Source: an uncultured Ignavibacteria bacterium | GTDB lineage: Bacteria > Bacteroidota > Ignavibacteria > Tepidaquicellales > Tepidaquicellaceae | Direction: 5' to 3' | Length of the DNA stretch: 54,014 bases | Assembly (NCBI GenBank): GCA_937872315.1 | Contig: CALMST010000066.1 | Location: 1 to 54,014, forward strand | Shown here: positions 26,965-35,682 of the stretch, piece after piece | Position numbering within the stretch: the stretch's first letter is position 1 | Layout: each line of letters begins with the position of its first letter | The notes under the pieces: generated by a model | Database searches by the model: none | Seen by the model: the letters and a program-made list of their open reading frames with translations, nothing else | What the model was told of the DNA's origin: nothing | Program-made: the position numbers and the translations under genes

Positions 26965-27750
26965 TTAAATTAATTCTTTTTTATTTTGTTTATTATTCTG
27001 AAGTATTTCATTGGCAAGATTAAGATATGCAACCGCACCTTCGGAGTCAATTTTATACAAACACAGGGGTTTACCGTAAAAAGTTGATTCGTTCAGCAAA
27101 TTTGTATTTGGTATAAAAGTATTAAGCAGGTATTTACTGTATTTTATTTTCAATTCCCTTTCGGAAATTTTAGTTACCTTGGAATCTTTTTCATACATTG
27201 TTAAGATAATCCCTTCTATGCTCAGATCCGGATTCGCTATCTCTTTTAACCAGTCAAAATAATTGAATAATCTGTCTACAGCCTCAAGAGAAAAATGTCC
27301 TGATTTAATTGGAATTAAAATTGAATCAGAAGCTACAAGAGCATTTGTTGAAATACCTTTAAGCAAAGGAGGACAGTCAATTATCACATATTCATAATAA
27401 TTTTCAATTTCCTTTATTGCATTTTTGAGAATGAGTCTGTTTTCTGTGAATTTAAGAAATTTATCATGCGTACTTATTGAATAAATATTTGAAGGCACGA
27501 AATCAAGATATTCAAGATCAGTATGGTGAATTGCCGATTTTAATGAATGGGTAAACGCAAATACTTCAGCAAGACTGGCATTTATTTTATCTGAAGTAAA
27601 ACCCAGAGCAATAGCTGATGCTCCGTATGGATCCACATCAATAAGCAAAGTTTTCTTTTCAGCAACTGCCAGAGAAGCTGCAAGATTAACCGCTGTAGTC
27701 GTCTTTCCTACGCCGCCTTTTGGAATACAAACCGATATTACTTTACTCAA
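26965..27750 (-). CDS. ParA-family ATPase
   Basis: A 261-residue deviant-Walker ATPase: KGGVGKTT (11-18), a DVDPYG switch (38-43) and VIIDCPP. Related to chromosome/plasmid partition ParA/Soj, which position cargo on the nucleoid or membrane. The usual DPQGN is replaced by DPYGA, and no parB or parS-like gene is adjacent, so this may be an orphan ParA with another cargo. The start is TTG (TTG AGT AAA GTA). It sits 11 bp after pyrC and 6 bp before valS. Confidence 0.85.
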   Translation of the reverse strand: MSKVISVCIPKGGVGKTTTAVNLAASLAVAEKKTLLIDVDPYGASAIALGFTSDKINASLAEVFAFTHSLKSAIHHTDLEYLDFVPSNIYSISTHDKFLKFTENRLILKNAIKEIENYYEYVIIDCPPLLKGISTNALVASDSILIPIKSGHFSLEAVDRLFNYFDWLKEIANPDLSIEGIILTMYEKDSKVTKISERELKIKYSKYLLNTFIPNTNLLNESTFYGKPLCLYKIDSEGAVAYLNLANEILQNNKQNKKELI

Positions 27751-27761
27751 AATCTGAAATT

Positions 27762-29042
27762 TTACAGTTTAGAAAAAAATATCTGATCATTGTTAATAAC
27801 AAAGTAAGGTTTACACTGAACCTCAAAATCTTTAAATGGAGTATTTCGGCTTTTTGATCTGAACTTTGATGGATCAATTTTCCATTTCGCATTTCTGTCC
27901 AGAACTGTTATATTGGCTGCTTCACCTTCCGCTATTTTAACTTCTTTAAGCCTGAGTATCTTTCTTGGATTAACGGATAATTTCATAATAAGCTGTTCAA
28001 AAGATATCACACCTGTTTTCACAAGATAAGTAAAAGCAAGTCCTACGGCTGTTTCAAGTCCTATAATACCAAACGGAGAATCATTAAAACCCTGATTCTT
28101 CTCATACTCAGTATGTGGAGCATGATCTGTACAAATAACTTCAATTGTATCATCCTTCAATCCATCCAGAATACTTTTTACATCATCAGTAGTTCTCAGA
28201 GGCGGATTCATTTTTGCATTTGTATCATAATTACTGCATTCTTTATCCGTTAATATAAAATGATGCGGACAAACTTCACCGGTCACATTAATGTTTTCCT
28301 CTTTTGCTTTTCTTAAAAGTTCAACACTCTTTCCGCAGGAGATATGCTGTATATGGTAGCGGGAATTGTTTACATACTTTGTAAGCAATATATCCCTTGC
28401 TATGATTACAGTTTCACTGACCTCAGGAATACCTCCAAGTCCAGTAACAGTGGAGATAAATCCTTCATTCATAACACCTTTGTTACTAAGATCCATATCT
28501 TCACAATGTTGTATCACAACAGAATCGATCTGTGAAGTATATTCAAGTACTCTTCTCATTAATTCGGAATTTGCTATCGGACTGCCGTCATCGGTAAAAG
28601 CAATAGCTCCCGCTTCATATAATGATAAAATGGGAGATAGTTTTTCACCTTTCCTTCCGGATGTGGCGCAAGCGGCAATATCAATATTTACAATGTTTTC
28701 CTTGGTTCTACTGAGGAGATCTCTTACTATCAGAGGTGAATCAAGGGGCGGAGCAGTATTAGGCATGCACATCACCCCGGTAAATCCGCCGTTGGCTGCC
28801 GCTTCCGAACCGCTTTTAAGATCTTCTTTATGAGTCTGACCGGGATCTCTTAAATGCACATGCATATCATATAATCCGGGTACAATTGTTTTTTTCTTAC
28901 AATTAATTTGTTTTGTATCATTTTTAAATCGGGTAACTTTACCAATTTTTTGAATAATACCATTTGAAATTAAAATATCAGCAGTCTTATAAAGATCTTC
29001 ACCGGGTGAGATTATTTCCGCGTCTTTTAACAATAAATCCAT
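27762..29042 (-). CDS. pyrC: Dihydroorotase
   Basis: A 426-residue class I dihydroorotase of the amidohydrolase superfamily. It closes carbamoyl-aspartate to dihydroorotate in pyrimidine synthesis. The zinc motif is HVHLRDPG (H61, H63), followed by MCMPNTAPPLD, HCEDMDL, YHIQHISC, GEVCPHH and CTDHAPH. Length fits the long class I type. It lies 9 bp downstream of pyrB, whose product supplies its substrate. Confidence 0.94.
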   Translation of the reverse strand: MDLLLKDAEIISPGEDLYKTADILISNGIIQKIGKVTRFKNDTKQINCKKKTIVPGLYDMHVHLRDPGQTHKEDLKSGSEAAANGGFTGVMCMPNTAPPLDSPLIVRDLLSRTKENIVNIDIAACATSGRKGEKLSPILSLYEAGAIAFTDDGSPIANSELMRRVLEYTSQIDSVVIQHCEDMDLSNKGVMNEGFISTVTGLGGIPEVSETVIIARDILLTKYVNNSRYHIQHISCGKSVELLRKAKEENINVTGEVCPHHFILTDKECSNYDTNAKMNPPLRTTDDVKSILDGLKDDTIEVICTDHAPHTEYEKNQGFNDSPFGIIGLETAVGLAFTYLVKTGVISFEQLIMKLSVNPRKILRLKEVKIAEGEAANITVLDRNAKWKIDPSKFRSKSRNTPFKDFEVQCKPYFVINNDQIFFSKL

Positions 29043-29051
29043 CTTTACTAA

Positions 29052-29969
29052 TTAATTTTTATTATCATTCATTAATTTAAAAATTGCGCATTTTACGGCA
29101 AGACCGTTTGTAACCTGTTGAAATATGTAAGAATTTTCCGAGACTGTTAAATTGTAATCAATTTCTACATTAATATTCATTGGTCCCGGATGAAGGATCT
29201 TTATACTTTTGTTTGATCTCAAAACTCTTTCATCTAATCCGTAATGTCTATTGTATTCATTAAGAGAAGGGATCAGATATCCGGCATCTCTTTCCAGCTG
29301 AACACGCAAAACATTCAGTACATCATTTTTCCTCACAGCTTCTTCAGGATCATGAAATACATTCACGCCAAGACCTTCAATATCCCTGGGAATAAATGAA
29401 ACCGGACCGCAGACAGAAACATTAACATCATATTTTTTTAATCCGTATATATTTGAAAGCGCAACCCTGCTGTGTGAAATGTCACCCATTATACATACAT
29501 TCAGCCCTTTAATGTCACCGTAAATTTCTTTCAGTGTAAATATATCCAGAAGGCCCTGTGTGGGATGTTCATTCCTGCCATCGCCGGCATTTATTATTTT
29601 TGAATCTGTAAATTTTTGAAGTAACAATGGTATTCCGGGAGTAGAATGTCTGATAACCGTATAATCAAAATTCATCGCATCTATGTTCCGGATTGTATCA
29701 AGAAGGCTTTCGCCTTTACTCATAGATGAACCGCCTGAGGTAAAACTGACCGTATTCATTCCCATCATTTTTTCTGCTAATTCAAATGATGTCAGTGTTC
29801 TTGTAGAGTTCTCAAAGAACAGATTAATTACGGATCTGGATCTGAGTTCCTCCTTTATTGTTTTCTTTTCAACAATTAATTTTTTAAAATATTTTGTCAG
29901 TTCAAATATCTCTTCAAAATAATTTAAATCAAGATTTCTTAAGCCTGAAAGATTATAAGGGAAATTCAT
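29052..29969 (-). CDS. pyrB: Aspartate carbamoyltransferase, catalytic subunit
   Basis: 305 residues. It condenses aspartate with carbamoyl phosphate, the committed step of pyrimidine synthesis. The carbamoyl-phosphate loop is FFENSTRT (STRT 55-58), followed by LTSFELA, where many homologs have R next to STRT. HPTQGLLD, ICIMGDI-like VCIMGDISHSRV and LHPGPMN are present. Length is typical. No pyrI regulatory gene is adjacent. 12 bp downstream of mlaE, 9 bp upstream of pyrC. Confidence 0.95.
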   Translation of the reverse strand: MNFPYNLSGLRNLDLNYFEEIFELTKYFKKLIVEKKTIKEELRSRSVINLFFENSTRTLTSFELAEKMMGMNTVSFTSGGSSMSKGESLLDTIRNIDAMNFDYTVIRHSTPGIPLLLQKFTDSKIINAGDGRNEHPTQGLLDIFTLKEIYGDIKGLNVCIMGDISHSRVALSNIYGLKKYDVNVSVCGPVSFIPRDIEGLGVNVFHDPEEAVRKNDVLNVLRVQLERDAGYLIPSLNEYNRHYGLDERVLRSNKSIKILHPGPMNINVEIDYNLTVSENSYIFQQVTNGLAVKCAIFKLMNDNKN

Positions 29970-29981
29970 TTTTTAATAAAT

Positions 29982-30749
29982 TTACATTCCTATTAGGAAA
30001 TTCCATAACACGTAGTCAAGAATAAGTATTGATGCTGCAGCAATAACAAACGCTTTAATAGTTGCCAGTCCGACACCTTCTGCTCCCCCACTTGTCTGGA
30101 ATCCGATAAAACAACCGATTGAAGATATTGAAACACCGAAGAATAAAGCTTTAATAAATCCTGCTAAAATATCTTTTGCTTCAAAAGATTTCTTAAAAGC
30201 ACCAAGAAATGTTTCGCTTGGTACATCAAGAAAAATAGTTGCTACAGAATATGAACCAAGTATTGCAATGGAGCTTGCATATATTACAAGTACAGGAAGC
30301 ATGCATGTTGTTGCTACAATCCTTGGCATTGCGAGATATCTTACAGGACTGATTGCCATAGCTTCCAGAGCATCTATCTGTTCTGTAACTTTCATGGTTC
30401 CGAGTTCTGCAGCCATGGATGCACCTACTCTCCCGGCAAGAACAATTGCGGCCAGGACAGGACCTAATTCTATAATGATTGCCTTTGTGGTAGCTGAGCC
30501 GAGATAGCTGTATGAAATAAGACCCTTGATCTGATAAGCAGCCTGCCAGCATGAAACAGCACCCGTAAAAATTCCGATAATAGTGACAAGCGTTAGAGAA
30601 TTTACCCCTACATGCATCATCTGTTCCAGTATCAATTTTCTATCTCTGAATACCCGTGGTAGATTTTTTACTACACCGGTCATAAGTTTTGAAAACTGTC
30701 CAAGCTCCGTAAAAAACTGAATAAACTTTCTTCCTATGAATGAAATCAA
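29982..30749 (-). CDS. mlaE: MlaE-family lipid ABC transporter permease
   Basis: A 255-residue inner-membrane permease of the Mla/MCE phospholipid transport system. The family core is plain: LTLVTIIGIFTGAV, then LGPVLAAIVLAGRVGASMAAELGTM and EQIDALEAMAISP. Five to six membrane helices. The ATPase (mlaF) and MCE-domain (mlaD) genes that normally follow are not here; pyrB follows instead. The start is TTG. It lies 33 bp downstream of the CNNM gene. Confidence 0.9.
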   Translation of the reverse strand: MISFIGRKFIQFFTELGQFSKLMTGVVKNLPRVFRDRKLILEQMMHVGVNSLTLVTIIGIFTGAVSCWQAAYQIKGLISYSYLGSATTKAIIIELGPVLAAIVLAGRVGASMAAELGTMKVTEQIDALEAMAISPVRYLAMPRIVATTCMLPVLVIYASSIAILGSYSVATIFLDVPSETFLGAFKKSFEAKDILAGFIKALFFGVSISSIGCFIGFQTSGGAEGVGLATIKAFVIAAASILILDYVLWNFLIGM

Positions 30750-30782
30750 ACAGTATTATGTGAGTAGTTAATAAAAAAAATA

Positions 30783-32105
30783 TTAATAATTTTTTAGTTT
30801 CTGTACTTTTACCTGAAGAAGTTTTATACCTGATTTCTGCATAATTGTCATAACGAGACCTTTATAATCGATTCTTTCATAAATATCCGGCACGTGTCCG
30901 GTCACCTTTTGCAGAAATCCGCTTAAAGTCTGATATTCATCAGGATCAACTGGGATGTCCGCATTTAAAAGTTTATTGAATTCTTCAATAGTTATATTCG
31001 GATTTAAAAGATAAATACCCTTTCTGTCAGCCTTGATATTTTTTCCGTCAGTTTCTGTGTCATATTCATCCTCTATTTCGCCGAAAATTTCTTCAATAAT
31101 ATCCTCAAGAGTAATTAATCCCTCGACACCGCCATGTTCATTGACCACTATTCCCAGATGAATATTATTTTTCTGAAAATCTTTTAATATCTCGCCAATA
31201 TGTTTAGTCTCAGGTATAAAATGAACCGGTCTTATAATATCCTGAAGCACAATAACTTCTTTATGCTCAGCAGCGCTAATGATATCCTTAGAATAAATAA
31301 TACCTATGATATTATCTATTGTGTCTTTATAAACCGGAACTCTTGAATATCCTTCATCGATCATCTTTTCAATAATTTTATTCCTGTTATCTTCAATATC
31401 AATAGAAAACATTTTATTTCGCGGTATCATAACATCTTCTGCGGTTTTATCATTAAAGCCAAAAACCTTCTGAATTATGGCCTGCTCAGTTTCGTCTATT
31501 TCTCCGGATTTAGTTCCCTCTGATATTAGCATTCTTATTTCTTCCTCTGAATGTGATCTTTCAAATTCACTTACAGGTTCTATTCCGACAATTTTCAGTA
31601 TCTTGTTTGCCGCAGTGTTCAGAACAATAATCGGAAGTTTAAATATCAGATAAAAAATATTTAACGGCCAGGCAATGAACAAAGTAGTCTGCTTGGGATG
31701 CCTGATAGCAAGGGATTTTGGAGCAAGTTCTCCTATAATGATATGCAGAAAAGTAATTAAAACAAAACCAACAGAAAGTGAAATTGTATGAATTGTTTTC
31801 GGATTATCAATGCTAAGCCACTGAAACAAAGGCTCCAGAATTCGCGCAGTTACCGGTTCTCCTATCCATCCAAGACCTAATGAAGATATCGTAATTCCAA
31901 ACTGAGTTGCAGCTAAAGACTGATCAAGATTGGTAATAAGGCGAAGAGCAAGTTTTGCTTTACCATTTTTACTTATTTCTTCAGGTAACAATTGAGTTTT
32001 TCTTACTTTTACCAGTGCAAACTCAGCAGCAACAAATAAGGCATTGAGTAATACAAATAGTAAAAGTAAGAACAGATCAAAAAATATTGACTTAAAATCT
32101 TCCAT
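30783..32105 (-). CDS. CNNM/CorC-type transporter (DUF21, CBS, CorC_HlyC)
   Basis: 440 residues. An N-terminal DUF21 membrane domain (about 1-190; NALFVAAEFALVKVRK) is followed by paired CBS domains (about 215-340; MIPRNKMFSIDIEDN, GIIYSKDII, HLGIVVNEHGG), then a CorC_HlyC domain (350-435). The family exports or regulates Mg2+ and Co2+, and is often mis-labelled hemolysin. GLITLEDIIEEIFGEIEDEYD is the usual linker after CBS2. It heads the compact minus-strand run with mlaE, pyrB, pyrC, parA and valS. Confidence 0.9.
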   Translation of the reverse strand: MEDFKSIFFDLFLLLLFVLLNALFVAAEFALVKVRKTQLLPEEISKNGKAKLALRLITNLDQSLAATQFGITISSLGLGWIGEPVTARILEPLFQWLSIDNPKTIHTISLSVGFVLITFLHIIIGELAPKSLAIRHPKQTTLFIAWPLNIFYLIFKLPIIVLNTAANKILKIVGIEPVSEFERSHSEEEIRMLISEGTKSGEIDETEQAIIQKVFGFNDKTAEDVMIPRNKMFSIDIEDNRNKIIEKMIDEGYSRVPVYKDTIDNIIGIIYSKDIISAAEHKEVIVLQDIIRPVHFIPETKHIGEILKDFQKNNIHLGIVVNEHGGVEGLITLEDIIEEIFGEIEDEYDTETDGKNIKADRKGIYLLNPNITIEEFNKLLNADIPVDPDEYQTLSGFLQKVTGHVPDIYERIDYKGLVMTIMQKSGIKLLQVKVQKLKNY

Positions 32106-32211
32106 GTGTTATGACATCAAAATAATTAATTCAATATATATCTTCAATTTAAAAGACTTTGTACGAAAACCAGAAATGTTTATCGGGAAGAATTTAATAT
32201 TCAAAGAAAAT

Positions 32212-32880
32212 TTATTTTGTAAAAATCATTTTCTTTATATCGGAAGTGTAGTTCGTTTCGAGCTTATAAAAATAAATTCCGCTTGACAATTCGCTGTATT
32301 TATTGGCATTAAATTCAATGCTGTAAGTGCCGGGTGATTGATAAGCATTCAGTAACTCATCAACAAACTGACCTGTAAGACTGTAAACTGAGCATCTTAC
32401 TTTAGTTGGTACTAATACCTGATATGAAATTAATGTAGACGGATTAAAAGGATTCGGACTATTCTGATTAAGCTTGATCTCAGGAACTCCGGTAATACCC
32501 ATCTTGATTTCCTCTGAAGCGACTACCTTATTGAAAATATCATAAACGCTTAGTTTATAATAATACACTCCATTTTCATCAGGATTGTCCGAAAAAGTAT
32601 AATAATATGCTGAAAGTGTATCAGTTTCTTCTTTTTTTCTGAAATTTAAAAAAACAATTTCCGTGAGAGAATTATATATCTCATTCCCGGATTTTTTACT
32701 CTCAATTTTATACTTATTTAAATTGGCAGGATTAATTATTGTCCAGTTAAGTTCAATTTCCGCTTTATTTATTTTTGCAGTAAAAGACCCAATCTTATTT
32801 TTAAATTTATCAACACTGTCCGCGGCAGATAAATTTGAAAATAAAATTACAATAAATATTCCTGTTAATAATTTCTTCAT
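32212..32880 (-). CDS. T9SS sorting-domain protein with small beta-domain
   Basis: 222 residues. A signal peptide (LTGIFIVILFSNLSAA) is followed by a ~105-residue beta-rich domain resembling a fibronectin-III-like fold (ELNWTIINPANLNKYKIE ... YYKLSVYDIFNKVV). A T9SS sorting domain closes it: NQNSPNPFNPSTLISYQV, VYSLTGQFVDELL, SGIYFYKLET, ending KKMIFTK. It is secreted, presumably surface-anchored; function unknown. Its ATG is 14 bp from the nuoI stop on the same strand, so it is probably cotranscribed with a complex I gene. Confidence 0.8.
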   Translation of the reverse strand: MKKLLTGIFIVILFSNLSAADSVDKFKNKIGSFTAKINKAEIELNWTIINPANLNKYKIESKKSGNEIYNSLTEIVFLNFRKKEETDTLSAYYYTFSDNPDENGVYYYKLSVYDIFNKVVASEEIKMGITGVPEIKLNQNSPNPFNPSTLISYQVLVPTKVRCSVYSLTGQFVDELLNAYQSPGTYSIEFNANKYSELSSGIYFYKLETNYTSDIKKMIFTK

Positions 32881-32894
32881 TGTGTCATTTATTT

Positions 32895-33386
32895 TTATCT
32901 GTACTCCTGTAAAAAATCCAATCGCCTTTTAAGTTTCTCTTTTGGAACAAGTAGTTTATCCTTGCCAAAAACAGCTTCTTCCTGACTGCTGAATACAAGT
33001 TCATAATCATCGCTCATGACTATTGCTTCTTCCGGACAGACTTCTTCGCAAAATCCGCAGAAGATACATCTGACCATGTTTATTTCAAATTTTTCTGGAT
33101 ATCGTTCTTTATCTCTTTCAGTCTCTCCAGCCTGAACTTCGATAGCAAGAGCGGGACATACCCTCGAGCAAAGTGCGCAGGCAACACATCTTTCACTGCC
33201 GTCATCTTCCTGAACTAATACAGGTCTTCCTCTGTATGATGCAGGCGGTATCCATTTTTCCTCGGGATATTGTCTTGTGAATTTTGGCTTGAACATTTGC
33301 TTAAAAGTAAGTCCAAGTCCTTTAACGATCTGCGGTATGTATGTTTGTTCAAATAAGTTTAGATCTTTTTTCTTAATTATTGGCAT
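32895..33386 (-). CDS. nuoI: NADH-quinone oxidoreductase subunit I
   Basis: A 163-residue ferredoxin-like complex I subunit carrying clusters N6a and N6b between the peripheral and membrane arms. Two complete 4Fe-4S motifs: C67, C70, C73, C77 and C107, C110, C113, C117, each ending CP. The N-terminal [19 protein letters not shown] is the usual amphipathic membrane-contact region. Length is typical. It is isolated from nuoK-nuoL by about 19 kb and from all other nuo genes. It has a TAnnTTTG box 19 nt before the ATG. Confidence 0.95.
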   Translation of the reverse strand: MPIIKKKDLNLFEQTYIPQIVKGLGLTFKQMFKPKFTRQYPEEKWIPPASYRGRPVLVQEDDGSERCVACALCSRVCPALAIEVQAGETERDKERYPEKFEINMVRCIFCGFCEEVCPEEAIVMSDDYELVFSSQEEAVFGKDKLLVPKEKLKRRLDFLQEYR

Positions 33387-33405
33387 ATGTATAAAATCGT
33401 TTTAG

Positions 33406-33413
33406 CAAATATA
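33406..33413 (-). promoter_or_regulatory. -7 box (TAnnTTTG) of nuoI
   Basis: Minus-strand TATATTTG lies 19 nt before the nuoI ATG and is a perfect match to the Bacteroidota -7 consensus. The -33 TTG is not clear. Confidence 0.45.
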
Positions 33414-33484
33414 ACAGAAAGTTTAATAAATATTAAGGTATTATTCGTACAAAATTTTATTACTCCTGAAGATAAATATTATAA

Positions 33485-33829
33485 TTATAATTTACTTAAT
33501 CCAAAAGTAAATAAAAGATACAATCCGGTCAAAGCAAAAGCAATATGGATAAATAATATCAATTTCGGATATTTTTTTCCGGATAATGTCGTGGCTATCA
33601 TCCCGCCTCCAAAAAAGAATGCAAATAACAGAAAGAAAAATCCGGTTACAGGAACATCTCCTTTTTGAAATGACATATAACCTATAAAAAGAGCCAGACC
33701 TAACAAACCAAGAGACCCGTGAATAATTCCGGTCACTAGCCTGGCTGGTTTTTTTGAATATAATCTGATCAAAAGAAAAATACCCAGCATTGCAACGGAA
33801 AAATAAAGTATCAGAATAAAATTAAGCAT
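33485..33829 (-). CDS. Small four-helix membrane protein, unknown function
   Basis: 114 residues with four hydrophobic segments: ILILYFSVAMLGIFLLIRLY, GIIHGSLGLLGLALFIGYM, GFFFLLFAFFFGGGMIATTL and LILFIHIAFALTGLYLLFTF. Short basic loops lie between them. The His residues in helices 2 and 4 could bind heme, as in small di-heme cytochrome b-like proteins, but that is speculative. I do not recognise the family. It lies 98 bp upstream of nuoI on the same strand and could be part of that unit. Confidence 0.6.
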   Translation of the reverse strand: MLNFILILYFSVAMLGIFLLIRLYSKKPARLVTGIIHGSLGLLGLALFIGYMSFQKGDVPVTGFFFLLFAFFFGGGMIATTLSGKKYPKLILFIHIAFALTGLYLLFTFGLSKL

Positions 33830-33999
33830 TTACCGTTTTTCAATAAAGTATTAATTATAATATCAAATTTTAATGTATTGTTTAAGGTATAATTTTATGT
33901 AAAATCAAATTGAGATACATTTCAGTCCAAAACATTATAACTATATATAGAAATAGATTCATCTTTACTCTTGCTAACTTTTTTTATTTTGAACGAAAA

Positions 34000-34210
34000 T
34001 GAATGATGCAGATAAAAATCTCCCGCTTGTTGAAAAGAAAAATTGCCGGAATTCATGCATAATCAGCGGCAAAAATTTCAACTCAAAATATGGCAGAAGA
34101 GCGCAGCCGGGTGTTTCAGACAGATATTTTTTGTCTTTCGCCAAAGCTTTGAATCTCTTCCGTCAATTAAACTCAGTCGGGTATGTTTCTTTCATTATCT
34201 GAAATACCGG
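34000..34210 (+). ncRNA. Candidate structured RNA, family unknown
   Basis: Within the 547-bp gene-free stretch 33830-34376, nested complementary segments are seen directly. CAGATAA (34009-34015) pairs with TTATCTG (34195-34201), closing the whole element. CCCG (34022-34025) can pair with CGGG (34178-34181). GTTGAAA (34029-34035) pairs with TTTCAAC (34076-34082) and encloses TTGCCG/CGGCAA (34043-34048/34067-34072). GGCAGAAGAG (34092-34101) pairs with CTCTTCCGTC (34155-34164), 9 of 10, and encloses AGACA/TGTCT (34118-34122/34132-34136). It does not resemble tmRNA, SRP RNA, RNase P RNA or a riboswitch known to me. Strand is uncertain: inverted complementarity is the same on both. hisS appears to have its own start site further on, so this is likely not its leader. 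Confidence 0.45.
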
Positions 34211-34363
34211 ATTCTGAATTGAATTTAAATCAAAAATTAATTTTAAAAAATATTTTTGAAAGCAAATATTTGAAGATCTCATTATAATTTTAAGAATATT
34301 ATTCTTTTATGATTTTTGTTCAATTTCAAACTTATTAGTATTTTTTTAGTCGCAATAAAAATT

Positions 34364-34371
34364 TATTTTTG
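34364..34371 (+). promoter_or_regulatory. -7 box of hisS; near-leaderless transcript expected
   Basis: TATTTTTG ends 5 nt before the hisS ATG. If this is the -7 element, transcription starts at or within a few bases of the start codon. Confidence 0.55.
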
Positions 34372-34376
34372 CACTT

Positions 34377-35630
34377 ATGTTAATTCAAAAACCTAAAGGT
34401 ACATACGATCTTCTTCCGGAAAAAGCATTTCAGAGAACCTCCATAGAAAATAAGATCAGAAGCATTTTTTCAGATTTTAACTATAATGAGATAAGAACTC
34501 CGGCTTTCGAAAAAACTCTGCTTTTTAAACGAGGGATAGGTGAGGAAACTGATATTGTATCTAAGGAAATGTATTCTTTTAATGACGGGGAATTTACATT
34601 AAAACCGGAAATGACTGCTCCTGTGATAAGAGCTTATCTGGAAAACAGCCTTTATAATGAATCCCCTCTTCAGAAATTGTATTATATTTCGAATATGTTC
34701 AGACGCGAACGTCCGCAGGCAGGAAGATTCCGCGAGTTTTCCCAGTTCGGAGCAGAGGCGATCGGCAGCGCTGATTATCTTGTGGATGCTGAAATGATAC
34801 TTCTTGCTGATTCCATTCTTAAAAGTCTCGGCATTAGAGATGTTAAGATCAGAATAAATACCATCGGAACATTAGCTGAACGGGAAATTTATCTGAAGGA
34901 ATTTAAAAACTATCTTTCAAAATATTTAAATGAACTTTCAGGCGATTCACAGAGGAGATTCGAAAAAAATCCATTAAGGATTCTTGATAGTAAATCAGAA
35001 AAAGACAATGAGATATTAAAAGATGCTCCGGTGCTATATGAATTCCTTAATGAAAATACTAAGAAATATTTTGAAGACATTTTATCCTTGCTTGGTACTC
35101 TGAATGTTGATTATCAGACAGACTATAAGCTCGTAAGAGGTTTTGATTATTACACTTCCACTACTTTTGAATTTGTTTCGGATGCCTTGGGAGCGCAGAA
35201 TTCTTTACTTGGCGGCGGCAGATATGATCTGCTTACAGAGCAGCTGGGTGGAAAGCCGGCACCTGCTATTGGTTTTGCTGCCGGATTTGAAAGACTTATG
35301 ATGGTGCTTGAGAATTCCGGATTTAATTTTCCTGAAGAGAAAAAATTGAATTTATTTATAGTTTCAATGGATGAGGAATCAAAAATAACAGCTTTGAAAT
35401 TAATTACCGCTTTAAGAGCTCAGAATGTAAAGTGTGATACGGATTACCTGAACAGAAGCGTTAAATCACAAATGAAAGAAGCTAACAGAATGAATGCAGA
35501 ATATGTGCTTGTACTTGGTGAAGATGAGATAAGATCAAATTCCGGAAAGATAAAAAGAATGTCAGACGGAAATGAAACAGAAATTCCGGATATTTTAAAC
35601 ATTAATTCTGATTTATTTAAAGTCTCATGA
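34377..35630 (+). CDS. hisS: Histidyl-tRNA synthetase
   Basis: A 417-residue class II synthetase charging tRNA-His. N-terminal PKGTYDLLPE and class II motif 2 FRRERPQAGRFREF (108-121) are present, followed by the histidine motifs LVRGFDYYTST and LGGGRYD. GFAAGFERL is motif 3. The C-terminal anticodon-binding domain begins near FIVSMDEESK. Length is typical. The only start-proximal signal is the TATTTTTG box 5 nt upstream; there is no Shine-Dalgarno. The unknown gene at 35683 follows after 52 bp. Confidence 0.97.
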   Translation: MLIQKPKGTYDLLPEKAFQRTSIENKIRSIFSDFNYNEIRTPAFEKTLLFKRGIGEETDIVSKEMYSFNDGEFTLKPEMTAPVIRAYLENSLYNESPLQKLYYISNMFRRERPQAGRFREFSQFGAEAIGSADYLVDAEMILLADSILKSLGIRDVKIRINTIGTLAEREIYLKEFKNYLSKYLNELSGDSQRRFEKNPLRILDSKSEKDNEILKDAPVLYEFLNENTKKYFEDILSLLGTLNVDYQTDYKLVRGFDYYTSTTFEFVSDALGAQNSLLGGGRYDLLTEQLGGKPAPAIGFAAGFERLMMVLENSGFNFPEEKKLNLFIVSMDEESKITALKLITALRAQNVKCDTDYLNRSVKSQMKEANRMNAEYVLVLGEDEIRSNSGKIKRMSDGNETEIPDILNINSDLFKVS

Positions 35631-35682
35631 ATTTAATGATACACAATTAAACTAAGTTAAACATTTAACAAATTTACCAATT

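Noticed and set aside
30783-32105. Hemolysin
   Set aside because: The label is historical. DUF21, CBS and CorC_HlyC domains indicate a CNNM/CorC-type transporter.
33971-33991. TTG plus TATTTTG as promoter of the RNA candidate
   Set aside because: The spacing is about 11 nt and the -7 box is one base short, unlike the consistent 20-nt spacing elsewhere. Left unassigned.
33999-34202. 67-codon ORF starting ATG AAT GAT in the gene-free stretch
   Set aside because: It coincides almost exactly with the nested complementary segments of the RNA candidate, has no recognisable protein features and mixed composition. A structured RNA explains the region better, though a small peptide cannot be excluded.
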